Shown: piece by piece, positions 1 through 7,121 of the stretch | Numbering within the stretch: the first letter of the stretch is position 1 | Layout of the letters: every line of letters begins with the position of its first letter | Source of the DNA: a virus | Strand: one strand, 5' to 3' | Length of the DNA: 26,044 nucleotides | Virus record (IMG/VR): IMGVR_UViG_3300033156_000755 | Span: 1-26,044 of that record | Notes under the pieces: generated by a model | What the model saw: only the letters and a program-made list of their open reading frames with translations | What the model was told of the DNA's origin: nothing | Database searches by the model: none | Made by a program: the position numbers and the translations under genes

Positions 1-1
1 C

Positions 2-1141
2 GCTCTCGCTCCGACCGGCTTTCGCTTGGTCGAGCTATGGAACGATTCATCATCGGATTTCGAAATCACCGTAGTCGATCCCATGCGAAGCAAGACCGAA
101 CCCGACTTCGAGCTGGTTGGAGGTTTCTCCTCCCGCAGGCTTTCTGGTTCGGAGGCGGACGTGCGGACCTACGTAGCAGTCGCTTATCGGGACTTTGAGC
201 GGAAGGAGGAGCGATACGTCTGGGCCGAAGCCGACTCCTCGATTGTGGCCAAGTACGGCATACCGGACGGCTCAGGCGGACGCAAGCACCGCAAGATGGT
301 GTACAAGACCCAAGACCGGAGCCTGATCGATTCGGAATCCGAAGCTCGCGAGCTGGCGGCCTTGATTCTTCACGATCTCCAGGAGCCAACGCCAGACTGT
401 GAGATCACCTTGCCGTATCTTGACCCACGGTTCGAGCCATTTGACTTAGTGCGTTTCACAGGCGAATACTCGGTCGACGTGGGCGTTATGAGCGTGCGCG
501 AATCCTGGTCCTTTGAGCGCCAAGTCGGCGAGACCGTCATCTCAGGCACGGCAAACAAGATCATCGGCGCGAAGCAACTCTGGCTTTCGAGGGACGCCAA
601 ACGCCAGCCCCCGGCCGAGAGGAGACTCCAGGACATGCCCGGAAGCCCTCCACCGCAGCCCCCTGCTCCGGAACTCGATCCGGCTTGGTACGTGGGTCCT
701 GACGGCACGCCGCAGCCGGTCGTGGATGCAGTTTTCCCAGGACCGGTTCCTTGGTGGGCCAAGGGCAGAGTCGTAGCGATTGGCAAATTCAAAGTCATGG
801 CTACCGGGACGGCCACGGGAGGGACTGTGGATTACCTTGAGGACTCGGACAAGAGCTGGGAGCCGGGCCAGTTCTCCGGCAAGTCACGGGATTACCTCTA
901 TATCTCATCCGGTACCGGGGCTGGCCAAACTAGGAGAATCAAAACGAATACTGCAACTAGGATCTACGTGGAGACAGCATTCGACACGGCCCCGAGCTCG
1001 GATTCCGTTTATGTTGTCTTGAGGCGCCTTCGGAATCGGAAGCAGGAGAACATTGATCTCTCGCCATTTTACAGGGTGAGGGAGTTTGAGGAAGGGAGTT
1101 ACGTCTTTGTTGAGTGTTCATGGATCCCCTCGGGGCGCTAG
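2..1141 (+). CDS. Phage tail hub/tip-like protein, 5' end cut off by the window
   Basis: The frame is open from the first bases of the window, so the true start lies upstream; the first in-window start candidates are not preceded by a ribosome binding site. About the first 190 visible residues are beta-rich, with a stretch like the hub domain of tail tip/baseplate proteins (ELAALILHDLQEPTP, then ITLPYLDPRFEPFDLVRF). A Pro-rich linker (PGSPPPQPPAPELDP) follows. The last third has the pattern seen in phage fibre and tip proteins: TGTATGGTVDYLEDSDKSW, then SSGTGAGQTRRI and a VETAFDTAP-type strand. It probably joins the tail tube tip to the fibres encoded downstream. Phage tail origin is well supported by composition and neighbours; the exact role (hub, tip or fibre attachment) is inferred. 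Confidence 0.65.
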   Translation, partial: ALAPTGFRLVELWNDSSSDFEITVVDPMRSKTEPDFELVGGFSSRRLSGSEADVRTYVAVAYRDFERKEERYVWAEADSSIVAKYGIPDGSGGRKHRKMVYKTQDRSLIDSESEARELAALILHDLQEPTPDCEITLPYLDPRFEPFDLVRFTGEYSVDVGVMSVRESWSFERQVGETVISGTANKIIGAKQLWLSRDAKRQPPAERRLQDMPGSPPPQPPAPELDPAWYVGPDGTPQPVVDAVFPGPVPWWAKGRVVAIGKFKVMATGTATGGTVDYLEDSDKSWEPGQFSGKSRDYLYISSGTGAGQTRRIKTNTATRIYVETAFDTAPSSDSVYVVLRRLRNRKQENIDLSPFYRVREFEEGSYVFVECSWIPSGR

Positions 1142-1143
1142 CC

Positions 1144-1172
1144 TTGATTTCTCTTTATAGGTCCGGTATAAT
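1144..1172 (+). promoter_or_regulatory. Sigma70-type promoter ahead of the GGCNN array
   Basis: A TTGATT -35 box (1144-1149) and a perfect TATAAT -10 box (1167-1172) are separated by 17 bp, directly after the stop codon of the tail-tip gene. A transcript from it would begin near 1179 and carry the whole pentamer array as its 5' leader before reaching the fibre gene at 1333. Confidence 0.6.
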
Positions 1173-1197
1173 CAGTTTAGGGAATTCGATGTCGCCC

Positions 1198-1282
1198 GGC
1201 GAGGCCCGGCAAGGCGTGGCAAGATGTGGCTAGGCGTGGTTAGGCGAGGTCCGGCGGGGTACGGCACGGCGAGGCATGGGCT
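1198..1282 (+). repeat. Array of 17 pentamers of the form GGCNN
   Basis: Exactly 85 bases read as 17 consecutive 5-base units. Sixteen begin with GG (the exception is GATGT) and most have C third, while positions four and five vary freely (GGCGA, GGCCC, GGCAA, GGCGT, GGTTA and so on). Stop codons break the reading frames, so it is not coding. The strict 5-base spacing of GG pairs could allow two-tier G-quadruplexes in the plus-strand RNA. It fills the gap between two tail genes, just downstream of a promoter. The function is unknown. Confidence 0.85.
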
Positions 1283-1295
1283 TGTCTAAAAAGTC

Positions 1296-1323
1296 TTGAA
1301 CTCACTTCGGTTCAGATTATCCT
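1296..1323 (+). promoter_or_regulatory. Possible weak promoter next to the fibre gene start
   Basis: TTGAAC (1296-1301) and TATCCT (1318-1323) are separated by 16 bp. The start would fall within a few bases of the ATG at 1333, a gene that has no recognisable ribosome binding site, so a nearly leaderless message is possible. The boxes match the consensus only partly. Confidence 0.3.
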
Positions 1324-1332
1324 CATAGCACA

Positions 1333-3339
1333 ATGGCGCTTTATCGAAAGTGGACCTCTACGATCTTGGTCAATGGGCAGCCCGAGCCCAATGTCCGCGT
1401 CTTTGTCTTCTCGCCGGGTAGCACCGATCAAATCCCAATTTATGAAGATGAAGGCGTCACTCCGATAACCCAGCCTATCCTAACAGATTCGCAAGGGCGC
1501 TATGCCTTCTTTGTCGATGTTGATACGTATCCTGAAATCAGACTGTACCTGGAAAAGGACGGAGTGGACTTTTCCGAGGCCAATGAGGACCTCGATGGCG
1601 TTCCGGTTCCTGGAGCGTCTGCGGCAGCCGGAACTTTCCTTGCTCTCAGCGACACGCCTTCAAGCTACGTCGGCAGAGGTGGCGATGTAGTCTTAGTGAA
1701 AACTACTGAGGATGGAATAGAAACTCAGCCTTGGCCTGTCACAGGCTCAACTTTGAATTTCTTCTTAGGCGATGATGCTGCCGACATCGGAAGCTACTAC
1801 TACATGTATCCCACAGAAAGCGGCAACGGTTACTCAGAGCTCACAAGTCCCAGCCTCTCAACCGGAGATGACCAGCTTCTTTGGAGCTTCGCAACTGAAG
1901 CCGGAGAGCCTGGCGTTGAGGTCCTTGCACTAGGAGCCTACACCACGACGTTCTTTCTAAAGAAGACTGGCAATAAAGATGTGCGGGTGTACTGGAAATT
2001 ATTCAAGCGCGACTCCGGAGGGACCGAGACCGAGATCCTGCAAAGCGCAGTAAGTGACTACCTTACATCAGACAACAGCCAATACCTGATTTCGGCGTAC
2101 CTGAATGAAGACCAGACTTTAGACTCCACGGATCGCCTCGTGCTCAAGTTGTACGCGAACGTCTCGGGAACCGGCACGGATGTAACCGTAACCCTGACGA
2201 TGGAAGGCGATTACGATAGTCGGCTCACGATTAATGTCCTGAGTTCTGCGTTCAACCTGGATCGGCTCTCCGACGTGACTGTCACCTCGCCTGCGGATAA
2301 TGAGCTTTTGGCCTACGATTCCGGATCTGGAAAATGGATCAATCAAACGCCAAGTGAAGCTGGAATTCTTGCTGCGGACGGTTCGGTGCCCCTTACTGCC
2401 GATTGGGACATCGGTGACACGCGCAAGATTCTGGCCGACGAAATCCGAGCGAGAGATGCGGCGGGTCTTAAGCTGTTCGATGATGCCGGTAACGGGATCT
2501 TCATACAGGATGGTGGGTATCTCGGGGTCGGAACGATACCGGAAGTCGACTTCCATTTTGCAAGTTCTGAGAGCATCGCTAACCTCTATATCGAATCAAC
2601 AGCTTCCGCAGCAACAGAGAATGCAGTTATGTGGGAAGCTAGACTGAAGACAGACTGGGGGACGAGAACTCCTTTCGCGATAAGCAGCTCTTTTTCGGAT
2701 ATAACAGATGCATCACGGACATCGTTAGTAGAATTTAGGACTGCTGACTCGGGCGCATTTGGTACACGGATGACTATAAGGGGCAGCGACGTCGGCATCG
2801 GACCCACCTCTCCAGGATACAGGCTAGATGTTGCGGGAGACATCCACTGCACCGGCAAATTGACGAGCGATGGCGGCAATGACCCATCCTATGTGCTTTA
2901 CAACTACGAGTCCCGGGCCTCCATCATTGAACGCGTTAAAAGGGAGGTCTTGCCGGACAAGCTAAACGGCGCGGTCTTGTTCTTCAACGGTGATCAAGAT
3001 CGGTTAGAGCTATTTCTACCCAGCAAGGGCGAGTTTCGATCTTTGGATGGGAAGATTTTGGAGACAGTGGAGCCTATCACCCAGACATTCAAAACCGAGG
3101 ACCGCTACTACTTCGATGAAAACACAGGCAAAATCAAGAGCTACAAGGTGAGGAAGCCAGCTCGGAAGTATCGCCTCAAACCGGATCACGAACTGGATCC
3201 CAAAACCGGGAAGGTCAAGCGCAAGATCAAGGAAAAGAAGAAAGATCCAAAGACGGGGAAGGAGATCGAGGAGATAGTTGGGGAAGAAGAAGTCACACCG
3301 GAAGAGGCCATCGAGTTAGTGAAAGAAGATGGCAGATAA
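1333..3339 (+). CDS. Tail fibre protein
   Basis: A 668-residue fibre-type protein. The N-terminal ~95 residues form an Ig/carboxypeptidase-regulatory-like beta domain (ILVNGQPEPNVRVFVF, then TDSQGRYAFFVD, then PEIRLYLEKDGV) of the kind that anchors fibres. The middle is beta-rich with low-complexity Ser/Thr/Asp stretches and short fibre signatures (LADEIRARDAAGLKLFDDA, GGYLGVGTIPE, YRLDVAGDIHCTGKLTSDG). The last ~120 residues are different: highly charged, Lys/Glu-rich, with a repeated DPKTGK motif (twice), possibly a flexible tail or chaperone-like segment. The ATG at 1333 lacks a Shine-Dalgarno sequence, which is unusual for this window. The stop overlaps the next gene by 11 bases. The fibre role is inferred from composition and position; the receptor is unknown. 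Confidence 0.7.
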   Translation: MALYRKWTSTILVNGQPEPNVRVFVFSPGSTDQIPIYEDEGVTPITQPILTDSQGRYAFFVDVDTYPEIRLYLEKDGVDFSEANEDLDGVPVPGASAAAGTFLALSDTPSSYVGRGGDVVLVKTTEDGIETQPWPVTGSTLNFFLGDDAADIGSYYYMYPTESGNGYSELTSPSLSTGDDQLLWSFATEAGEPGVEVLALGAYTTTFFLKKTGNKDVRVYWKLFKRDSGGTETEILQSAVSDYLTSDNSQYLISAYLNEDQTLDSTDRLVLKLYANVSGTGTDVTVTLTMEGDYDSRLTINVLSSAFNLDRLSDVTVTSPADNELLAYDSGSGKWINQTPSEAGILAADGSVPLTADWDIGDTRKILADEIRARDAAGLKLFDDAGNGIFIQDGGYLGVGTIPEVDFHFASSESIANLYIESTASAATENAVMWEARLKTDWGTRTPFAISSSFSDITDASRTSLVEFRTADSGAFGTRMTIRGSDVGIGPTSPGYRLDVAGDIHCTGKLTSDGGNDPSYVLYNYESRASIIERVKREVLPDKLNGAVLFFNGDQDRLELFLPSKGEFRSLDGKILETVEPITQTFKTEDRYYFDENTGKIKSYKVRKPARKYRLKPDHELDPKTGKVKRKIKEKKKDPKTGKEIEEIVGEEEVTPEEAIELVKEDGR

Positions 3340-5065
3340 AGCAATCGGAGTCCATCTGAAAGACTGGCACATCGTCCAGGGAGTCCGCACCGGAAACTCC
3401 CCTTGGTCTCCCATCGCCATCGCTCAAGTGCCGGTCAAGGAACCGGCTCCGTCCGCTCCCACCATCGAGTCAGTGACCGCGCCGGAAGCCTCGGCGGGCG
3501 TCCTGGAGATCAAGGTCAACTTGCCAGAAACGAACGCAGATGGCACGGCGCTGGCCAGGGCGGAACTGGTCAGGCTCAGGCTGCACCATTCTACCAGCCC
3601 GGGCGTAGACGAATCCGATCCTTACGTCGATTTCCCGCCGTCCGAGACCCTGCTCTGGGCCCCGAACGACACGGTCACACACTATGTGCGCGTGCGCGTC
3701 CAGGACTCGCACGGGCTGTGGTCCGAGCTTTCGAACGAGGCGTCCGGCCAGGCCAATGCCGCTCCTGTACCGCCTCAAGAGGACTCGGGCTTGTGGGCTC
3801 ACCGGCTCGGGGTCGAGTCGATCTTTACAAACGATTCGCCAGATCCTGGCTATGTGTCGTGGTCAAACGTGGTGCTGTACTGGAGAGACAACAAGTACGA
3901 GATAGCAGATGGAAGCACAAACAAGAAGTACATTTGGTGGGATTATTCGGTTTCCACGACAACTTTCCAAACCTCCGACACGCGGCCGGAACTAGAGCTC
4001 GAGGACGTGATCATTGGCTATAACGACAACGGAACCTGGCGGCTCATGTGCTACCAGCCAACGGTCATGGCGGACTACGTAAGGGCTGGGGTCCTGCAGA
4101 GTTCAAACTGGGGCGCCACGACGGGCTCGCAGCTCGACCTCGACAACGGCACGCTCAAGCTTGGCGGGTCCGACTCGCCAAAGTTCCAAGTGGATGCTGA
4201 TGGTGTGTTGCACGCGACGGGCGCCGTCATCTCGGGAGCGCTCACCGCCGGACCGGGATCGTCTATTGATGGCGTCTATATTGAGGATGCTACCATCACT
4301 GACGCTAAGATAGCCAGCCTGAGCGCGGACAAGATCACGACGGGCACGCTGGATGCGAGCCAGGTTAACGTCATCAATTTGAATGCAGACAACATCACGG
4401 CGGGCACGCTTACAGGACGCACGGTTCAGACGGCCGTGTCTGGCTTGCGTGCTCGCATGATAACTAGCGGGACTCATGCGCATTCTTTTGCTATCGAGAA
4501 AGACAGTGACATACTAGCGCTCATGAGCGGCACAACCGATGGGGAAAGTTTTCTAGACCTTGCCTACTTCGGAAACGGAAGAGTGGCTTTGCAGGGTCTG
4601 TCCGATGGCGGGAAAATCCTTCTTTTCGGAACAAATCCTGCAATTGAGTACCATAGTGCAGGCTATATCCAGGGACTGTCTTTAATTGATCCCATATTCA
4701 TTAATAACGCATGTCTCGAAACTGTCACAGGCCGGTTCTCTTACTCTGGCGCCCAGATCTTCTCTGGCAACTGTCCTACTTCATGGACAGATCGTGACCT
4801 TTCCTCTTACGTAGGGAGCAGGAGAGCACTTGTCTTCCTCAAGATTAAGAATAATGCTGGAATCGATAAGGCTTACGCCTTTAGGCCTAATGGGGATACA
4901 GATGAGTATACTCAGCCAGCTGACTATCCACATTCTTCGAAATGTGTAGTCAAACCTGGAGAGTGTGGAACAGTCTGGGTCATGACTGACGCTTCCGGTG
5001 TCATCGAATGGAAGTCAGGTTCTTCCACATCCACGACTATGTGGCTCCTAGCCTACATCACCTGA
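3329..5065 (+). CDS. Tail fibre / tail tip protein with FN3-like domain
   Basis: A 578-residue protein whose start overlaps the end of the preceding fibre gene, indicating co-translation. Residues ~35-145 resemble a fibronectin-III-like beta sandwich (APTIESVTAPEASAGVLEIK, then THYVRVRVQDSHGLWSELS). Around residues 285-370 there is a motif common in phage fibres and J-type tip proteins: FQVDADGVLHATGAVISGAL, followed by two repeats of ADKITTGTLDASQV / ADNITAGTLTGRTV. The C-terminal ~110 residues form another beta domain ending in a Ser/Thr-rich tail, likely the receptor-binding end. It closes the tail operon, and its last 8 bases overlap the convergent gene on the opposite strand. Confidence 0.7.
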   Translation: MADKAIGVHLKDWHIVQGVRTGNSPWSPIAIAQVPVKEPAPSAPTIESVTAPEASAGVLEIKVNLPETNADGTALARAELVRLRLHHSTSPGVDESDPYVDFPPSETLLWAPNDTVTHYVRVRVQDSHGLWSELSNEASGQANAAPVPPQEDSGLWAHRLGVESIFTNDSPDPGYVSWSNVVLYWRDNKYEIADGSTNKKYIWWDYSVSTTTFQTSDTRPELELEDVIIGYNDNGTWRLMCYQPTVMADYVRAGVLQSSNWGATTGSQLDLDNGTLKLGGSDSPKFQVDADGVLHATGAVISGALTAGPGSSIDGVYIEDATITDAKIASLSADKITTGTLDASQVNVINLNADNITAGTLTGRTVQTAVSGLRARMITSGTHAHSFAIEKDSDILALMSGTTDGESFLDLAYFGNGRVALQGLSDGGKILLFGTNPAIEYHSAGYIQGLSLIDPIFINNACLETVTGRFSYSGAQIFSGNCPTSWTDRDLSSYVGSRRALVFLKIKNNAGIDKAYAFRPNGDTDEYTQPADYPHSSKCVVKPGECGTVWVMTDASGVIEWKSGSSTSTTMWLLAYIT

Positions 5066-5498
5066 TCGGGAACCCCAGTTCTATTAGTGGCCAAATCGCC
5101 CAGCCTTCACCATGCCAAGTAAAAATCTGCCCTCCTCTCGCAAACTTTTCATCCTTTTCCCAACCAATCCACCAGCCCCATAGTTGCCATACCTCGGTGT
5201 CTTTCAAAGTCAAGTGGTGCCGAGTATCTATTATATCATCCACGATCAGATTAATCCGGGCGCCCAGCATGAAGGCCCAGTTTTCTTCCCGGACCTCAAC
5301 CCAAGCGAGATAAATGGAGCGGCCATCACCATAGCCGGTTCCATTTCGCATGAGGCCTACAGCCGAAACTCCATTTGCAAGATAGATGAAAGGAGCAAAC
5401 CCACCGTCATGCCATAGCGCTCCTACCTCGAACCAAGTCGCACAGAATGCCGGGATGCTCAGGATCACTCCTAACAGTACGCACATGATTCTCTTCAT
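5058..5498 (-). CDS. Secreted beta-rich protein, function unknown
   Basis: A 146-residue protein with a clear signal peptide (MKRIMCVLLGVILSIPAFCA, cleavage probably after the Ala). The mature part is aromatic and Gly-rich with alternating hydrophobic strands (GALWHDGGFAPFIYLANG, MLGARINLIVDD, LWGWWIGWEKDEKFARGG). That pattern resembles a small outer-membrane barrel or extracytoplasmic beta protein. A strong GGAGG site precedes the ATG. It is the last gene of the leftward cluster and overlaps the convergent tail gene by 8 bp. With the second secreted protein and the holin-like gene it may act in lysis, envelope change or superinfection exclusion; this is inference only. Confidence 0.65.
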   Translation of the reverse strand: MKRIMCVLLGVILSIPAFCATWFEVGALWHDGGFAPFIYLANGVSAVGLMRNGTGYGDGRSIYLAWVEVREENWAFMLGARINLIVDDIIDTRHHLTLKDTEVWQLWGWWIGWEKDEKFARGGQIFTWHGEGWAIWPLIELGFPIR

Positions 5499-5530
5499 GA
5501 CTGCCTCCTTTCAAGTCCGACTTTAGTTTT

Positions 5531-5585
5531 AGGGAGGGCCAGGCCCATCGCTTCTAGACCACCTCCTTCTAGCCTGGCCCTCCCT
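5531..5585. repeat. Perfect 14-bp inverted repeat with a 27-base loop
   Basis: The arms AGGGAGGGCCAGGC (5531-5544) and its exact complement (5572-5585) lie between the holin-like gene and the secreted protein gene. Neither strand has a T-run after the stem, so it does not look like an intrinsic terminator. On the minus strand the loop exposes an AGAAGGAGGT ribosome-binding sequence. A 17-codon frame starting at 5548 ends by overlapping the ATG at 5498, so the structure could control translation. Confidence 0.7.
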
Positions 5586-5591
5586 CCTTGC

Positions 5592-5819
5592 CTACTGCTC
5601 TCGCTTCTTAGTCAAGGGATACCAGGCCGATGCAGTCGCGAAAATCGTGGTCCATGCAGCGGTTATGGCCTCAAGGCACTTGAGCGGGTCGGTGATGTCG
5701 AACTCGAGCCCCGCGAATCCGCCGGTGATGAGGTTGTACCCGACCGCGACCAGGAGCGAGACTATGATGATGACCCAGCGCAGCAAAGTCCCTATTACGA
5801 CGCCAAAGCCTACATCCAT
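5592..5819 (-). CDS. Small membrane protein, holin-like
   Basis: A 75-residue protein beginning at the ATG at 5819, 8 bases after a GGAGG site (a GTG three codons upstream overlaps that site and is less likely). A hydrophobic segment runs from about residue 5 to 32 (TLLRWVIIIVSLLVAVGYNL) and a second weaker one covers ~50-65 (AITAAWTTIFATASAWY). The C-terminus is short and basic (PLTKKREQ). Size, membrane topology and charged tail fit phage holins, but no endolysin is visible in this window, so the call is tentative. Long inverted repeats flank the gene on both sides. Confidence 0.5.
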   Translation of the reverse strand: MDVGFGVVIGTLLRWVIIIVSLLVAVGYNLITGGFAGLEFDITDPLKCLEAITAAWTTIFATASAWYPLTKKREQ

Positions 5820-5852
5820 GTCAAGCACCTCCTCTGTCTAGATATCGGACAT

Positions 5853-5916
5853 AAGGGTCCGCCTGGCCAATGGACGTAGCGGGTTTCTATTCACCTCCGT
5901 GCTCAGGCGGACCCTT
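5853..5916. repeat. Perfect 13-bp inverted repeat with a 38-base loop
   Basis: The arms AAGGGTCCGCCTG (5853-5865) and its exact complement (5904-5916) occupy the gap between the second secreted protein gene and the holin-like gene. There is no T-run on either side. As in the hairpin at 5531-5585, the minus-strand loop carries a GGAGGTG sequence. The two structures share layout but not arm sequence. Confidence 0.7.
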
Positions 5917-5929
5917 CTTCCCTGCATGA

Positions 5930-6388
5930 TTATAGCCCAGACTTTGCCGGTGCCCAAAAGCTATCAAGGTACAGTCTGGCTCCAATCGACAGCGATGGGG
6001 CACCGAAAGGCTCGTCTTCCGCGAGCACGCCGAAATAGCAGAGCTTGCCAAATACGTCGAAGCTCCCGAAAGAGCCTGAGACTAGGAAGTAAGGTCCCCA
6101 GACCGAATCGATCAAGCTCCAGTCGTGCCATTCGATGAGCAAAAGGACGCCCGCGCCGAAACTGACGTTCCTGAGCCCAGCGATTCGCGTCGCCGCTTCT
6201 CCGCCGAAGCCCCACCAACCGGAAAGGGTGTAAGGGGTCCACTTGATCATGTAGATCGACAGCCCGTAATCAGAGACCCCGGCTTCGAACCCCAGTTTTC
6301 CAGCCGTGGCTTCCACCCCTGCGAAGGGCGAGGCGGCAGCCACGGCAGCCAAGGCCATCAAGGCCACTACTCCTAACGTGATGCGCAT
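5930..6388 (-). CDS. Secreted beta-rich protein, function unknown
   Basis: A 152-residue protein with a signal peptide (MRITLGVVALMALAAVAAA, cleavage probably near Ala-Ser). The mature protein has Gly/aromatic strands (GVEATAGKLGFEAGV, YTLSGWWGFGGEAATRI, SFGAGVLLLIEW, LSIGARLYLDSFW) that look like a small beta barrel. It resembles the other secreted protein (5058-5498) in style and in a short C-terminal 'GAR-L' strand, but no clear sequence homology can be claimed by eye. An AGGAGG site sits 6-7 bases before the ATG. Export signals on two phage proteins next to a holin-like gene suggest an envelope role. Confidence 0.6.
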   Translation of the reverse strand: MRITLGVVALMALAAVAAASPFAGVEATAGKLGFEAGVSDYGLSIYMIKWTPYTLSGWWGFGGEAATRIAGLRNVSFGAGVLLLIEWHDWSLIDSVWGPYFLVSGSFGSFDVFGKLCYFGVLAEDEPFGAPSLSIGARLYLDSFWAPAKSGL

Positions 6389-6402
6389 AAGTCACCTCCT
6401 AG

Positions 6403-6681
6403 TTATTCACCAGAATTTTCCAATTCTTTCCTGCTCTCTCTCAAGCTCTTCTCTGGAACTTCCAAGCCCTTGAGCTGGAAGTTCTCAAAGACAGGTCTTA
6501 CCGATGCAAGATCTATATTCACCTCCTCCCTTTCAAGAGTGTCTTTCACTACAGAGCTGATTTGCCCTCCGAGAGCATCTCGCTCCTGGATCAGGCGATT
6601 GATCTCGCGCTGGAGCAACTCCAGTCTGAGATACATCGCCTCCAACTTTACCCGCTTTTCCTCTTCTAGTCTGAGCAGCAT
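6403..6681 (-). CDS. Coiled-coil protein, function unknown
   Basis: Up to 92 residues, strongly alpha-helical: residues ~1-50 have heptad-like spacing of Leu/Ile with Glu/Arg/Lys (LELLQREINRLIQERDALGG). The tail is acidic (KELENSGE). The start is uncertain. The first ATG (6681) has no ribosome binding site and comes 5 bases after the tRNA-like RNA. An internal ATG at 6636 follows a GGAGG, but only 3 bases away. It may be co-transcribed with the tRNA-like RNA. The secreted protein gene starts 14 bp downstream. Confidence 0.55.
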   Translation of the reverse strand: MLLRLEEEKRVKLEAMYLRLELLQREINRLIQERDALGGQISSVVKDTLEREEVNIDLASVRPVFENFQLKGLEVPEKSLRESRKELENSGE

Positions 6682-6686
6682 TTCTA

Positions 6687-6794
6687 GCCAGGGATGGAGG
6701 ACTCGAACCTCCAGGTCGGTCCTTCGCGTAAGGAGGGCGAAACCGCAAAGGCGTTGGGCCTTTGTACCCTACTCCCCGCACCATGCTCCCTGGC
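6687..6794 (-). tRNA. tRNA or tRNA-like RNA with oversized variable arm; identity unclear
   Basis: Read on the minus strand, the ends pair as an 8-bp acceptor-like stem (GCCAGGGA with TCCCTGGC). A canonical T arm (GGAGG stem, TTCGAGT loop) lies just before the 3' strand. A 4-bp D-like stem (GTGC/GTAC) encloses a G-rich loop. The next hairpin has a 5- to 7-bp stem (CAAAGGC/GCCTTTG). A long variable arm pairs CGGT-TTCGC with GCGAA-GG-ACCG, 9 bp with a GG bulge. Oddities: about 108 nt long, no encoded CCA, and the anticodon loop (CCCAACG) lacks U33 and a purine at 37. If forced, the anticodon would be CAA (Leu). It may be a degenerate class II tRNA, a tRNA mimic or an attachment-site remnant. 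Confidence 0.5.
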
Positions 6795-6825
6795 CGCGCG
6801 CGCTTTATCTGGCATCGCCAGCTTT

Positions 6826-6853
6826 ATTTTAGCTCCTTTGCTTCTCGGGTCAA
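6826..6853 (-). promoter_or_regulatory. Promoter for the tRNA-like RNA
   Basis: On the minus strand TTGACC (6853-6848) and TAAAAT (6831-6826) are 16 bp apart, placing transcription start near 6819, about 25 bases before the tRNA-like fold. A small hairpin (CTGGC-GAT-GCCAG, 6809-6821) lies at the very start of the transcript. Confidence 0.5.
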
Positions 6854-6854
6854 T

Positions 6855-7121
6855 CTAAGTAGCTTCCCACCCATCCTTCAAGAGGTCGTTTATAGTGGCC
6901 TGAAAATCTTTTGCTGTAAGGATATAGATAGGATGGAAGGTTATATACAGTTTTTCTGTTTGGAGGTCGTAGTACACATCTTCAACTTCTAGCTCATAGC
7001 CCTGAGCAACCAGGCATTTAAGGTCCAGAAAGGGAGAAAACTTCAGTTCCGTTGTTTTCTGAAATTCCCGGCTCTCCGTCGGGCCTTCGATCTTTGCAAA
7101 AAAGACAACCTGCTGCTTCAT
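6855..7121 (-). CDS. Small hypothetical protein
   Basis: An 88-residue alpha/beta protein. The sequence suggests strand-helix-strand packing: QQVVFFAKIEG, KCLVAQGYELEVEDVYYDL, KLYITFHPIYIL, then a C-terminal helix ending LLKDGWEAT. An AAAAGGAGG site precedes the ATG, and the start overlaps the stop of the upstream gene (ATGA). It is the last gene of the leftward early operon. No family recognised. Confidence 0.7.
   Translation of the reverse strand: MKQQVVFFAKIEGPTESREFQKTTELKFSPFLDLKCLVAQGYELEVEDVYYDLQTEKLYITFHPIYILTAKDFQATINDLLKDGWEAT

Noticed and set aside
370-816. Minus-strand frame of 148 codons over the tail gene
   Set aside because: It is a shadow of the beta-rich tail protein, which has matching family motifs on the plus strand.
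1198-1282. CRISPR-like array
   Set aside because: The units are only 5 bases long with no spacers; it is a short-period tandem array, not a repeat-spacer structure.
5531-5585. Rho-independent terminator
   Set aside because: The stem is strong but neither strand has a following T-run, and the 27-base loop is too large.
6687-6794. Selenocysteine tRNA
   Set aside because: The length, 8-bp end stem and long variable arm are suggestive, but the anticodon loop contains no TCA and the D stem is short.
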